Shown here: in pieces, positions 54,093 to 64,000 of the stretch
Layout: each line of letters starts with the position of its first letter
Position numbering within the stretch: position 1 is the stretch's first letter
NCBI GenBank assembly: GCA_965140775.1
Contig: OZ223471.1
Coordinates: 3,906,001 to 3,970,000, forward strand
Source of the DNA: UBA6244 sp965140775
GTDB taxonomy: Bacteria > Bacteroidota > Bacteroidia > Bacteroidales > F082
Length of the DNA: 64,000 nucleotides
Direction of reading: 5' to 3'
Program-made: the position numbers and the translations under genes
The notes under the pieces: generated by a model
Database searches by the model: none
Seen by the model: only the letters and a program-made list of their open reading frames with translations
Told to the model about the DNA's origin: nothing

Positions 54093-54385
54093 AAAATTTA
54101 GTATTGTTATATAGAAAGAATCAATTCTTTCTCCTCATCGGATTTTGTGAATTTAAAATGGGCATTTATGGGCAAAATATAATCTTTCAATCTTCTCTAT
54201 CTTTCCGAATGGGCTAGAAAGTAAGGGGCAGGGGTTTTCAAATTCATAACAAGCTCCTAGTTGTTGTGTGCCCCTTCCCCTTTTGTAGTTCCTCATCCGC
54301 GGAAAAAAGCATGCAATCAGCCATGTATTCTGTTTTTAAATGTGTCACCCCCGGCAGTTATACCAGGAGTGACTTTGAACCAACC
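54093..54385. other. intergenic region with long inverted repeat
   Basis: No gene is seen. AAGGGGCA (54223-54230) pairs with TGCCCCTT (54269-54276). Inside it, AACAA and TTGTT can form a second small stem. The loop is large and no T-run follows on the minus strand, so a terminator role for the gene at 54386 is doubtful. Confidence 0.3.
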
Positions 54386-54703
54386 CTAAGTTATTTGCTG
54401 GCTATTTTGTTGACAGATTTGAGCTGACCGATCTACATCGCTTCTATATCCATTTGGCTCTCCCTCAATTTTTTCCAGACTATAGGCAAGATATATCTTT
54501 CGCGCTCCATAACTCACTCCCAAAGCCATAAGCACTATGGTTCCATTTCCAAGAGGGGCACCCCCACCAACAGGATCACCACCAGAGCCTGGGTCACCTC
54601 CTCCCGGAGGTGGAGGTGGCCCCCCACCCGGACCATGACTATACATTGCATTTATTGAAAGTACACAAATCCCCGTTAATAGAATTCTTCTAAACGCTTT
54701 CAT
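54386..54703 (-). CDS. small Pro/Gly-rich exported protein with PID-CTERM-like end
   Basis: A 105-residue protein from ATG 54703 (ATG 54724 adds seven residues). Signal peptide: FRRILLTGICVLSINAMYSH. A Pro/Gly-rich stretch (GPGGGPPPPPGGGDPGSGGD) is followed by APLGNGTIVLMALGVSYGAR and a Lys/Tyr-containing tail. This fits the PID-CTERM-type sorting signal of small Bacteroidota proteins: a Pro-hydrophobic-x-x-Gly start, a hydrophobic helix, then Y-G-x-(K/R)-K. A ~30-residue polar extension after it is unusual. It lies 51 bases after the giant adhesin gene and may be co-transcribed with it. Confidence 0.6.
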   Translation of the reverse strand: MKAFRRILLTGICVLSINAMYSHGPGGGPPPPPGGGDPGSGGDPVGGGAPLGNGTIVLMALGVSYGARKIYLAYSLEKIEGEPNGYRSDVDRSAQICQQNSQQIT

Positions 54704-54754
54704 CTTTTGTAATCTAAATGACATATTGATTTTTTTAATTATTAGTATTTCTCT

Positions 54755-57700
54755 TTACTTTCTGTTGTCCACAATTACTTTTGTAACAAATCCTGTTGCA
54801 TCATCCGTGATGGATACAATGTACAATCCGAAGGGGAGATTGGTCGGAATGGCTATCAAATCAGAGGTGTTCACTTTTTGGCTAAGAACACGATGCCCAG
54901 AAATATCTGTTACGTGGATTTTATAGTCTGGATTACCATCAAGGCTTCTAGCGTAAATGGTTTGTCCTGAGGCAAATACCGAGTATTGGTGGCCAGTATT
55001 TTCCTGCAGGCCAACCGGATATGCAAAGTGAAGAATAAAACGGGTTTCGGAGTCGCCTTCTTCCCATTTAAACTGGTACACTCCTGAATTCAAGTTGAAG
55101 AAATTTCCCGTTTTGGTGTCTTCAAGATAGATATAGACATATGCTACCTCGGTACCAATTCCAATGCTATAGATATCTGATACATCACTACGGAAACCCA
55201 ACTGTAGCTGGTCAACTGCTGGACGCACATCTATTGACAATGGCTTGTGAACCAATTGACTATCGTCTCCTGAGAAACTAAAAATTTCGGGCATCCCAAC
55301 AGTTCCTGAGAAGAGTTTGTGCGCATCTTCCGAAATTTTAAATTCTGCAACAGCACGATCCTCAAAACGAACAATCAGTTCATCACTATACATATCACTG
55401 AAAGCACGTACTGTGAGACCATTGTTGACGGTTGTCTCATTTTTAAAAAAACCGGAGGCTCCTATGTGGGTGCGTTCGCTATTGTGTAGGTTGAAAGTGC
55501 CATTGGCCGCCGCCATCACAAAGAATCCTTGCATAGGGGCTACATACTGCGTACCTCCGTTGGTTCCGCTACCATCGATCCAGTTAGCGTATTGGGTGCC
55601 ATTCCAGCAATAGACCGCGCCGTAGGTGTCGTCCAACAGGCTCCAGTCAATTGAAGAAGGATAAGGATTGCCCAATAAATTAGCCCCTTCGAATCCAGAC
55701 GCGTTTTGTGTCAAGGTTATTTCCATACTCTGGTCACCCGTATTGGGAGTTCCTGTGAAAGTTTGAACAGTTGCCTTAGTTACTCCCCAGTAAGAATACC
55801 CCTGCACTGGAGTCAAAGGTGTGGACGGTTCGATAATATAGGTCCAGGTTGCAGTGGGTTCGTCCCAGGTGGCCAGATAATCTGCCATAAATACCGAAGC
55901 CTGGGCACTGGTTGTGGGTATCGAGATATAGTGCCATACACCATCTGTAATGCTTCGGTTTATTGATATGGTGCTATTATTTACTATATCTCCCTGTGTA
56001 ATAAGTGAGGCCGTTCCTGTTTCGTCTCCATCCAGGGTAATCGTGCCATCGTTGGTTAAAGTTCCGTGAATCGTTAAGGCTTTTCCAGCATTTATCTCAA
56101 GGGTAGCATCTGTTTCAAGGCCAAGATCGTTGCACTCTGCAGGACTTAATACATCATTATTGACTATGGGTTGGTTTGATACTACTGGTATTAAAACATT
56201 AACCGATGCATCGGGAACAATTCCTGTTGACCAGTTTCCTGCTGTGTTCCAATCGGTGCTTATATTTCCAGTCCATCCAAAATAGTTTAAGGTCGTAAAG
56301 CTTACCTCATTGCCATATACCGTCCCTAGGACACAGGTGGCGTAAGCCCGCACGTAATAGGTTGAATCCATTGACAGTCCTGACAGATAGGAAACAAATG
56401 TTCCCAAACCACTTCCTTCTGTGGTAATTGAATCTGAAATGGTTGGTGATACATTTGTGCTCCAGCAAATGCCCCGCTCAGTAACTGTCAGGCCTGCGTT
56501 CGAGGTCACATTTCCACCGGAGGTAGCCGTAGCAGTAGTAATCTCCGTTACCTCATCTGTTGTGACAGTTGGCATGGTTTGCTCCAAAGCACCAATGGTT
56601 GGTATCTCACGGACATTGCCAAAATAATCAGACATTACACTACTAATCATTGTACCTTGCAGTAAAACATTTGGCATGTAATCTGCGGCTGTTCCCCCAC
56701 TGGGATCCGTATACTCCGGATCAAGGGTTTGGCTGTATTGATCCTGACCTGTGATAATAGGCAGAATGGATATATTGCTGCCATTGTATCCCAGCATACC
56801 ACCTTCTCCCGATACATAATAATCGTTGTAATCTACTGTCAAACCACTCCCATTCCCCAGGTACATGCCGTAGTGCAGGTTTGTTCCTCCTGCTGTACTC
56901 CTGGTATTAGAGAATATATTGTCCTTGTATTCTGACGCATAAGAACTTCCCCTGTAAATGGCATACGACTTCTTCGTGTCTCCAGAACTTACTGTCCCAC
57001 CCAGGCTTACCGTATTGTAATACATCTTGGATCCATTATCATAGATGCCATATACCGTGGCGCTGGCATCAAAATCGATACTTATTATATTGTTTACACA
57101 GCTATCGGCAATAGAGGCACTATTCGATATTCCATACACGGTGGCAGTACTACTTCCCGAGGCTACACTAAGCCCCCCGATAAAATTGCGTTTAACAACT
57201 TGTGAGGTATACGAATTCGTATTATACAATCCATAAGTATAATTCTGATTTGTTCCCGCATTGTAGAACCCATAAACACGGTTACCTTCCACATACAGGT
57301 TCGTATTACTTTGATTGTATATACCCCTCATGTATTGCTGGCTTGTGGTAGCTTCCGAATTAGACTGGATACTGTTTACGGTAGTAACATCTGCACTACC
57401 CACCAGGTTGTTAACTATCGTCTTGCTACCAGAGTTGTGATTGTGTATCCCGTAAAAGTTAGTTCCGGCAGTACTATTACTATTATCCAGAGTGATGGCC
57501 CCCACCACGTTGTTTTGGAAGTCAACATCACCAGTACCATGTAGATAGTATCCATAGAAATTACCTCCGTTTGATCCGTTGGTAAAGCTGATGCTGCCGT
57601 TACCGATACTATCACCAACCATATTACCCAGGGTAGTCCCCATATTATAGTTCCCGGCTCCCTGTACAAATATCCCATACCAGGAAGGACTAGAACTATT

Positions 57701-60700
57701 AGCCCAACTAATGTTCTGTATAGTATTCCCCTGCACTTCGTTGGTACCTGCCGTAGTATTCATATAAATACCCCTGAACTCGTTGCCGTAAGAAGCCGTC
57801 TTGGTAAGAGCTGTACCCCCACATTGCGCCGCACTTCCCCCAATATAGTTACCCGTTACCATATAATCCGTACCCGTATTGATATAGATTGGGTAATGGG
57901 AATAGGACGAGGTTGGTGACAGCGTTGTTGTTTCATAAAAACTATTCCCACTGATGGCCCAGCCTGTGGAGTAAGTGTACAGATTAACCGTATATGCAGA
58001 ATAGTTGGCTGGCATTACATCATAGAATTGATTATCTATGATTTGATTGCCGCTATTCTCCTTGGTAGATGTACCACCGGAAAATATCACACTCCCGGGC
58101 CTGTTGCCACCTGCATTCGTGAATTGGTTATGGGCAATCACGTTATTGTCATTACCTGTTGTCCCTGTAGTAGTAGAGAAAAAGATAACCCCACAACCAA
58201 GATAGTATTGGCTGGCTCCTTTTACCGTACAATATTGTACCGTGTCCTGGCTGGCATCATTAATAAACCGGATGGCAGAACTATATGACGCTACATAAGT
58301 GTTCTCAATAGTCAAATCAACATCTGTACCCGTCGCATTTACTCGCCCATCAATACAGACATTGTCGGCTCCCGAAAGGTCAATAACTGGAACCCCTGAC
58401 AGATTACCAGTTATACCTAACCCACTCACCGTAGGATAAATATGTACACGTGTATAACTGGAACTACCAGTCCCGCTCGCATTTAATACCGCAGAAGCTG
58501 TCTCGGTTACCGTATCGTTAACTTTGAGTGTTACCTCTCCCGTTAAAATACCATTGTTAATGGCATCAAAAGCCTTTTTAAATGTTGGGTAGGTAGCCAC
58601 CTTGGTGCCTGATCCGGCGAGGAAAGCATCAATATTCCCTTCACTGAAGTCGGTTTCAATGGCTCCTATGGTAGGTACGACTTCTCTGGTATTGGAAAAA
58701 TAGTCGGTAGTAATACCGCTAATGGAAACCCCGGTAAACACATTGTTGGTAGGGGTATAACCAGAAGCATCTCCCTCAATATCTGCAAATACCGGATCCT
58801 CATTAAAACTGCCTGCATCCTGGCTGGTTACAACAGGAAGGGTCGTGCGGTTTCCACCGTAATACCCCAATATGCCACCAATGCCCGGGGCGTAATAGTT
58901 GTTATAATCACCGGTGAGGGTGCCCGTTGTCCCCGCAAAATAAACGGCATAATGCTTAAGGGAACCTCCAACCGTTGATCGGCCATTATAGAACATATTA
59001 TCCCGCATGTCCCTTGTAGCGGTTGTTGTAAGCCCGTAATAACAGTAAGAGAAATTAGCAGCCCCAGAAGCCATAGTATCTCCCAAGTAAATGGTATTGA
59101 AATACAAGTTGTGGCTGGCGGTTGTGTTATGGTAAATACCATAGAGGGTCGTTTTGGAAGTACCCCCAAGAGAAATAATATTATTAGCGTATGTAGTCGC
59201 TGTGCTTCCCGTGGCATAGACTCCATAGATGTTTGCCGTGGTACTGGAAGCCCCGGTTACAGATAGATCGTGTATGAAGTTCTGCTCCAGTTTGTTGTTG
59301 ATGTTGTTACTGGCATACAGATAGAGTCCGTACACGTTTCCGGCAAAAGAACTGTAGCTATTACCCAGGTTGTAGATCTCATTACCCGTGATGGTATAAT
59401 TGGCACTTGTGTACAGCACAATCCCTGCAAGGGGTGCATTATTGTCAGTGGCATTGTTGGCATTGGCAATGGTAAGATCATGAATACTGTTACCGGTAAT
59501 GATTTTGCCACCACTGCTCACGTAGATACCCTGTATCCTTCCCCTTGTTGTTGTGGTAACATTGGTGGTGGCATTCGTCAGGTTGGCAATGGTGTTGTTA
59601 CTGATCGTGTCACCAGAAGCCGAAGAAGACATCCCTATTACATACTGTTCATTTGAAGAGGCAATGGAGGAAGCATAAAGGCTGTTAGGCGTTGTTTCAC
59701 TACCGACCACGTTATTACGGATAGTCTTGACTCCTGATCCTGTGATGCTAATCCCCAGAATGTTAAAGGCGCAAGTAGGATCACTGCTAACAGTAGTAAC
59801 AGCCCCTACAATATTATTCTGGAAGTTAAGCGTTCCTGTGTTGCCCAGGTTGTATCCACAGACGTATGCCCCACTCGTTCCGTTGGTTAGGGTTATACTG
59901 GCTGTCCCCGTACTGTCGCCTACCTTATTACCGGTTGCCGTACCTATATTATAACTCCCGGCACCACCAGCCGATATCCCATACCAGTAGACACTAGAAG
60001 GATTAGTCCAACTGATGTTTTGGATGACATTGCCCTGCAACTCGCTGGTACCCGCCGTAGTGGTCATTACAATACCATTGAAAGCAGCATTATTCCCCGA
60101 TGTTTTACTCATCGCTGATCCACCACACAACACCTCACTTCCTCCAATGTAGTTCCCCGTTACAGTATAACCGGTTCCTGCGCTAATAATGATTGCATGA
60201 TAACTAACTCCTGTAGATGTTATTGCCGTTGTCTCATAAATACTGTTATCGCTGATGATCCATCCCGTAGTATATGAAGAAAGATTAACAGCATAGGAAT
60301 AATAACTACCCCCGATTACATCATAAATCTCATTGTCGGTAATCTGGTTGCCACTGTTCTCCTTAGTGGAAGTACCATTGGAGAAGATAACACTACCCGG
60401 ACGGTTTCCCTCCGAGTTAGTGAGTTTGTTATGGGCGATGACGTTATCATCGTTCCCAGTTGTCCCTGTGGTACCGGAGAAAAAGATAACCCCGTTGGAG
60501 CTGTAATTTGTGGAGGCTCCTTTGATCATGCAATATTGTAGTGTATCCTGGGTAGCATCATTGACAAACCGGATAACCGAGGCAGTGTTCCCGGTGCTGA
60601 TATTCTCCAAAAGCAGGTCGATAGCGCTACCTGTAGCATTTACCCTTCCATCAATACAAACATTGTCGGCCCCCGAAAGATCAATCATGGGTGTTGTCAG

Positions 60701-63700
60701 GTTACTCCTGATGCTGAGCCCCGATACCGTAGGATAAATGTGTACTCGTGTGTAGTCTGCACTCCCCGTTCCACTGGCATTCAGAACAGCAGTACCTGTT
60801 TCCACGATAGTATCATTGATCCGAAGAGAGATATCTCCTGTGATATAACCCGCGTTAATCGAGTCAAAAGCTTCTTCGAAGTTGGGGTATCCGCTATGGT
60901 AGATCCCATCCACGTAAGCATCCAGATAATAAATCCTGGATACAGGAACCTCTATAGCACCCATAGCAGGAGGATCCAACCTGGTCTCTCCCAAATAATC
61001 CGTCGTAATACCACTAATCGCTGTACCAACAATGCCTGTGGCTGCCGGGGTGTAATCTGCGGCTGTTCCCCCACTGGGATCCGTATACTCCGGATCAAGG
61101 GTTTGGCTGTATTGATCCTGACCTGTGATAATAGGCAGAATGGATATATTGCTGCCATTGTATCCCAGCATACCACCTTCTCCCGATACATAATAATCGT
61201 TGTAATCTACTGTCAAACCACTCCCATTCCCCAGGTACATGCCGTAGTGCAGGTTTGTTCCTCCTGCTGTACTCCTGGTATTAGAGAATATATTGTCCTT
61301 GTATTCTGACGCATAAGAACTTCCCCTGTAAATGGCATACGACTTCTTCGTGTCTCCAGAACTTACTGTCCCACCCAGGCTTACCGTATTGTAATACATC
61401 TTGGATCCATTATCATAGATGCCATATACCGTGGCGCTGGCATCAAAATCGATACTTATTATATTGTTTACACAGCTATCGGCAATAGAGGCACTATTCG
61501 ATATTCCATACACGGTGGCAGTACTACTTCCCGAGGCTACACTAAGCCCCCCGATAAAATTGCGTTTAACAACTTGTGAGGTATACGAATTCGTATTATA
61601 CAATCCATAAGTATAATTCTGATTTGTTCCCGCATTGTAGAACCCATAAACACGGTTACCTTCCACATACAGGTTCGTATTACTTTGATTGTATATACCC
61701 CTCATGTATTGCTGGCTTGTGGTAGCTTCCGAATTAGACTGGATACTGTTTACGGTAGTAACATCTGCACTACCCACCAGGTTGTTAACTATCGTCTTGC
61801 TACCAGAGTTGTGATTGTGTATCCCGTAAAAGTTAGTTCCGGCAGTACTATTACTATTATCCAGAGTGATGGCCCCCACCACGTTGTTTTGGAAGTCAAC
61901 ATCACCAGTACCATATAGATAGTATCCATAGAAATTACCTCCGTTTGATCCGTTGGTAAAGCTGATACTGCCGTTACCGATACTATCACCAACCATATTA
62001 CCCAGGGTAGTCCCCATATTATAGTTCCCGGCTCCCTGTACAAATATCCCATACCAGGAAGGACTAGAACTATTAGCCCAACTAATGTTCTGTATAGTAT
62101 TCCCCTGCACTTCGTTGGTACCTGCCGTAGTATTCATATAAATACCCCTGAACTCGTTGCCGTAAGAAGCCGTCTTGGTAAGAGCTGTACCCCCACATTG
62201 CGCCGCACTTCCCCCAATATAGTTACCCGTTACCATATAATCCGTACCCGTATTGATATAGATTGGGTAATGGGAATAGGACGAGGTTGGTGACAGCGTT
62301 GTTGTTTCATAAAAACTATTCCCACTGATGGCCCAGCCTGTGGAGTAAGTGTACAGATTAACCGTATATGCAGAATAGTTGGCTGGCATTACATCATAGA
62401 ATTGATTATCTATGATTTGATTGCCGCTATTCTCCTTGGTAGATGTACCACCGGAAAATATCACACTCCCGGGCCTGTTGCCACCTGCATTCGTGAATTG
62501 GTTATGGGCAATCACGTTATTGTCATTACCTGTTGTCCCTGTAGTAGTAGAGAAAAAGATAACCCCACAACCAAGATAGTATTGGCTGGCTCCTTTTACC
62601 GTACAATATTGTACCGTGTCCTGGCTGGCATCATTAATAAACCGGATGGCAGAACTATATGACGCTACATAAGTGTTCTCAATAGTCAAATCAACATCTG
62701 TACCCGTCGCATTTACTCGCCCATCAATACAGACATTGTCGGCTCCCGAAAGGTCAATAACTGGAACCCCTGACAGATTACCAGTTATACCTAACCCACT
62801 CACCGTAGGATAAATATGTACACGTGTATAACTGGAACTACCAGTCCCGCTCGCATTTAATACCGCAGAAGCTGTCTCGGTTACCGTATCGTTAACTTTG
62901 AGTGTTACCTCTCCCGTTAAAATACCATTGTTAATGGCATCAAAAGCCTTTTTAAATGTTGGGTAGGTAGCCACCTTGGTGCCTGATCCGGCGAGGAAAG
63001 CATCAATATTCCCTTCACTGAAGTCGGTTTCAATGGCTCCTATGGTAGGTACGACTTCTCTGGTATTGGAAAAATAGTCGGTAGTAATACCGCTAATGGA
63101 AACCCCGGTAAACACATTGTTGGTAGGGGTATAACCAGAAGCATCTCCCTCAATATCTGCAAATACCGGATCCTCATTAAAACTGCCTGCATCCTGGCTG
63201 GTTACAACAGGAAGGGTCGTGCGGTTTCCACCGTAATACCCCAATATGCCACCAATGCCCGGGGCGTAATAGTTGTTATAATCACCGGTGAGGGTGCCCG
63301 TTGTCCCCGCAAAATAAACGGCATAATGCTTAAGGGAACCTCCAACCGTTGATCGGCCATTATAGAACATATTATCCCGCATGTCCCTTGTAGCGGTTGT
63401 TGTAAGCCCGTAATAACAGTAAGAGAAATTAGCAGCCCCAGAAGCCATAGTATCTCCCAAGTAAATGGTATTGAAATACAAGTTGTGGCTGGCGGTTGTG
63501 TTATGGTAAATACCATAGAGGGTCGTTTTGGAAGTACCCCCAAGAGAAATAATATTATTAGCGTATGTAGTCGCTGTGCTTCCCGTGGCATAGACTCCAT
63601 AGATGTTTGCCGTGGTACTGGAAGCCCCGGTTACAGATAGATCGTGTATGAAGTTCTGCTCCAGTTTGTTGTTGATGTTGTTACTGGCATACAGATAGAG

Positions 63701-64000
63701 TCCGTACACGTTTCCGGCAAAAGAACTGTAGCTATTACCCAGGTTGTAGATCTCATTACCCGTGATGGTATAATTGGCACTTGTGTACAGCACAATCCCT
63801 GCAAGGGGTGCATTATTGTCAGTGGCATTGTTGGCATTGGCAATGGTAAGATCATGAATACTGTTACCGGTAATGATTTTGCCACCACTGCTCACGTAGA
63901 TACCCTGTATCCTTCCCCTTGTTGTTGTGGTAACATTGGTGGTGGCATTCGTCAGGTTGGCAATGGTGTTGTTACTGATCGTGTCACCAGAAGCCGAAGA
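54755..64000 (-). CDS. giant beta-helix surface adhesin with T9SS-type C-terminus (5' end outside window)
   Basis: At least 3080 residues; the frame is open at the right edge. The N-terminal visible ~2440 residues are right-handed beta-helix repeats with many G-N-x-I and YGI/YGL turns (GNEIYNLGNSYSSFAGNVYG). They are organised as two divergent modules of about 690-770 residues, each starting with a DAINNG/DSINAG block and the shared stretch TRVHIYPTVSGL ... IDLSGADNVCIDGRVNATG. This two-module block is tandemly duplicated. A fibronectin-III-like domain (LTVTERGICWSTN) follows, then a WTGNISTDWNTAGNW module, and a C-terminal sorting-type domain (DYKIHVTDISGHRVLSQKVN, LPFGLYIVSITDD). It is probably a T9SS-exported adhesin. 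The ligand is unknown. Confidence 0.88.
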   Translation of the reverse strand, partial: SSASGDTISNNTIANLTNATTNVTTTTRGRIQGIYVSSGGKIITGNSIHDLTIANANNATDNNAPLAGIVLYTSANYTITGNEIYNLGNSYSSFAGNVYGLYLYASNNINNKLEQNFIHDLSVTGASSTTANIYGVYATGSTATTYANNIISLGGTSKTTLYGIYHNTTASHNLYFNTIYLGDTMASGAANFSYCYYGLTTTATRDMRDNMFYNGRSTVGGSLKHYAVYFAGTTGTLTGDYNNYYAPGIGGILGYYGGNRTTLPVVTSQDAGSFNEDPVFADIEGDASGYTPTNNVFTGVSISGITTDYFSNTREVVPTIGAIETDFSEGNIDAFLAGSGTKVATYPTFKKAFDAINNGILTGEVTLKVNDTVTETASAVLNASGTGSSSYTRVHIYPTVSGLGITGNLSGVPVIDLSGADNVCIDGRVNATGTDVDLTIENTYVASYSSAIRFINDASQDTVQYCTVKGASQYYLGCGVIFFSTTTGTTGNDNNVIAHNQFTNAGGNRPGSVIFSGGTSTKENSGNQIIDNQFYDVMPANYSAYTVNLYTYSTGWAISGNSFYETTTLSPTSSYSHYPIYINTGTDYMVTGNYIGGSAAQCGGTALTKTASYGNEFRGIYMNTTAGTNEVQGNTIQNISWANSSSPSWYGIFVQGAGNYNMGTTLGNMVGDSIGNGSISFTNGSNGGNFYGYYLYGTGDVDFQNNVVGAITLDNSNSTAGTNFYGIHNHNSGSKTIVNNLVGSADVTTVNSIQSNSEATTSQQYMRGIYNQSNTNLYVEGNRVYGFYNAGTNQNYTYGLYNTNSYTSQVVKRNFIGGLSVASGSSTATVYGISNSASIADSCVNNIISIDFDASATVYGIYDNGSKMYYNTVSLGGTVSSGDTKKSYAIYRGSSYASEYKDNIFSNTRSTAGGTNLHYGMYLGNGSGLTVDYNDYYVSGEGGMLGYNGSNISILPIITGQDQYSQTLDPEYTDPSGGTAADYTPAATGIVGTAISGITTDYLGETRLDPPAMGAIEVPVSRIYYLDAYVDGIYHSGYPNFEEAFDSINAGYITGDISLRINDTIVETGTAVLNASGTGSADYTRVHIYPTVSGLSIRSNLTTPMIDLSGADNVCIDGRVNATGSAIDLLLENISTGNTASVIRFVNDATQDTLQYCMIKGASTNYSSNGVIFFSGTTGTTGNDDNVIAHNKLTNSEGNRPGSVIFSNGTSTKENSGNQITDNEIYDVIGGSYYSYAVNLSSYTTGWIISDNSIYETTAITSTGVSYHAIIISAGTGYTVTGNYIGGSEVLCGGSAMSKTSGNNAAFNGIVMTTTAGTSELQGNVIQNISWTNPSSVYWYGISAGGAGSYNIGTATGNKVGDSTGTASITLTNGTSGAYVCGYNLGNTGTLNFQNNIVGAVTTVSSDPTCAFNILGISITGSGVKTIRNNVVGSETTPNSLYASSIASSNEQYVIGMSSSASGDTISNNTIANLTNATTNVTTTTRGRIQGIYVSSGGKIITGNSIHDLTIANANNATDNNAPLAGIVLYTSANYTITGNEIYNLGNSYSSFAGNVYGLYLYASNNINNKLEQNFIHDLSVTGASSTTANIYGVYATGSTATTYANNIISLGGTSKTTLYGIYHNTTASHNLYFNTIYLGDTMASGAANFSYCYYGLTTTATRDMRDNMFYNGRSTVGGSLKHYAVYFAGTTGTLTGDYNNYYAPGIGGILGYYGGNRTTLPVVTSQDAGSFNEDPVFADIEGDASGYTPTNNVFTGVSISGITTDYFSNTREVVPTIGAIETDFSEGNIDAFLAGSGTKVATYPTFKKAFDAINNGILTGEVTLKVNDTVTETASAVLNASGTGSSSYTRVHIYPTVSGLGITGNLSGVPVIDLSGADNVCIDGRVNATGTDVDLTIENTYVASYSSAIRFINDASQDTVQYCTVKGASQYYLGCGVIFFSTTTGTTGNDNNVIAHNQFTNAGGNRPGSVIFSGGTSTKENSGNQIIDNQFYDVMPANYSAYTVNLYTYSTGWAISGNSFYETTTLSPTSSYSHYPIYINTGTDYMVTGNYIGGSAAQCGGTALTKTASYGNEFRGIYMNTTAGTNEVQGNTIQNISWANSSSPSWYGIFVQGAGNYNMGTTLGNMVGDSIGNGSISFTNGSNGGNFYGYYLHGTGDVDFQNNVVGAITLDNSNSTAGTNFYGIHNHNSGSKTIVNNLVGSADVTTVNSIQSNSEATTSQQYMRGIYNQSNTNLYVEGNRVYGFYNAGTNQNYTYGLYNTNSYTSQVVKRNFIGGLSVASGSSTATVYGISNSASIADSCVNNIISIDFDASATVYGIYDNGSKMYYNTVSLGGTVSSGDTKKSYAIYRGSSYASEYKDNIFSNTRSTAGGTNLHYGMYLGNGSGLTVDYNDYYVSGEGGMLGYNGSNISILPIITGQDQYSQTLDPEYTDPSGGTAADYMPNVLLQGTMISSVMSDYFGNVREIPTIGALEQTMPTVTTDEVTEITTATATSGGNVTSNAGLTVTERGICWSTNVSPTISDSITTEGSGLGTFVSYLSGLSMDSTYYVRAYATCVLGTVYGNEVSFTTLNYFGWTGNISTDWNTAGNWSTGIVPDASVNVLIPVVSNQPIVNNDVLSPAECNDLGLETDATLEINAGKALTIHGTLTNDGTITLDGDETGTASLITQGDIVNNSTISINRSITDGVWHYISIPTTSAQASVFMADYLATWDEPTATWTYIIEPSTPLTPVQGYSYWGVTKATVQTFTGTPNTGDQSMEITLTQNASGFEGANLLGNPYPSSIDWSLLDDTYGAVYCWNGTQYANWIDGSGTNGGTQYVAPMQGFFVMAAANGTFNLHNSERTHIGASGFFKNETTVNNGLTVRAFSDMYSDELIVRFEDRAVAEFKISEDAHKLFSGTVGMPEIFSFSGDDSQLVHKPLSIDVRPAVDQLQLGFRSDVSDIYSIGIGTEVAYVYIYLEDTKTGNFFNLNSGVYQFKWEEGDSETRFILHFAYPVGLQENTGHQYSVFASGQTIYARSLDGNPDYKIHVTDISGHRVLSQKVNTSDLIAIPTNLPFGLYIVSITDDATGFVTKVIVDNRK
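56677..61050. repeat. 4374-bp tandem repeat unit, first copy
   Basis: The complete repeat unit (exactly 1458 codons). It begins at TGTAATCTGCGGCTGTTCCC. The same sequence restarts at 61051. Flanking sequence left of 56677 (GCA) differs from that left of 61051 (GGG), which sets the boundary. It encodes two divergent beta-helix modules. Confidence 0.95.
61051..64000. repeat. 4374-bp tandem repeat unit, second copy (cut by window edge)
   Basis: 2950 bases of a second copy, offset by exactly 4374. Two differences were found against 56677-59626: G57541/A61915, which changes His to Tyr, and G57593/A61967, which is silent. The copy should continue to about 65424 if complete. Confidence 0.95.

Noticed and set aside
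56421..63888. Many paired open frames on both strands that recur at an offset of 4374
   Set aside because: They are shadows of the giant adhesin and recur only because the gene is duplicated. They did serve to confirm the offset.

Overview
The window looks like chromosomal DNA of a member of the Bacteroidota. Several proteins end in type IX secretion (T9SS) sorting domains of type A or B. Clear promoters have the Bacteroidota form TAnnTTTG. The RHS proteins, DUF4402-type pilins and glycine-rich or beta-helix adhesins are typical of marine or gut-type Bacteroidia and Cytophagia. The order cannot be resolved from this sequence. No rRNA, complete tRNA, CRISPR array or insertion sequence was seen.

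Layout. (1) 1-2732: the 3' end of an RHS toxin gene with a glycine-zipper tip, its probable immunity gene and a strong terminator. (2) 3117-4949: a T9SS type B surface protein. (3) 5322-16806: a 13-gene operon for a type II secretion / type IV pilus-like machine, with pseudopilins, a minimal prepilin peptidase, GspE, GspD, GspL/M/C-like parts, a lipoprotein, a MORN protein, a GspK-like protein and GspF. (4) 16792-19210: two divergent paralogues of an unknown family around an XRE regulator. (5) 19302-23501: a repeat-rich T9SS protein and a DUF3857-like exported protein. (6) 24177-32401, minus strand: a 2616-residue RHS protein followed by a small membrane protein (probable immunity) and a terminator. 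(7) 33366-39061: mobile-element genes, namely divergent small regulators, a large serine recombinase whose 3' end runs antisense through a tRNA terminator and tRNA 3' end, a tyrosine integrase and an excisionase-like protein. (8) 39211-53528, minus strand: a chaperone-usher fimbrial locus (usher, chaperone, DUF4402-type pilin, three further pilin-like subunits) read from upstream genes for a glycine-rich T9SS adhesin, an FGE/SUMF1-fold protein and a hybrid histidine kinase. (9) 54386-64000, minus strand: a small PID-CTERM-like protein and a giant beta-helix adhesin, cut by the window edge, that contains a 4374-bp in-frame tandem duplication with only two base differences seen in the overlap.

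Functionally this is a cell-surface and competition region. At least three export routes meet here: T9SS cargo, a T2SS-like machine and a chaperone-usher pilus. Two RHS toxin/immunity modules are also present. The most notable items are the self-contained T2SS-like operon, whose pseudopilins carry Ala before the cleavage site, the Bacteroidota chaperone-usher locus linked to a T9SS adhesin, the nearly perfect duplication in the giant adhesin, and the tRNA fragment overlapping the recombinase gene.
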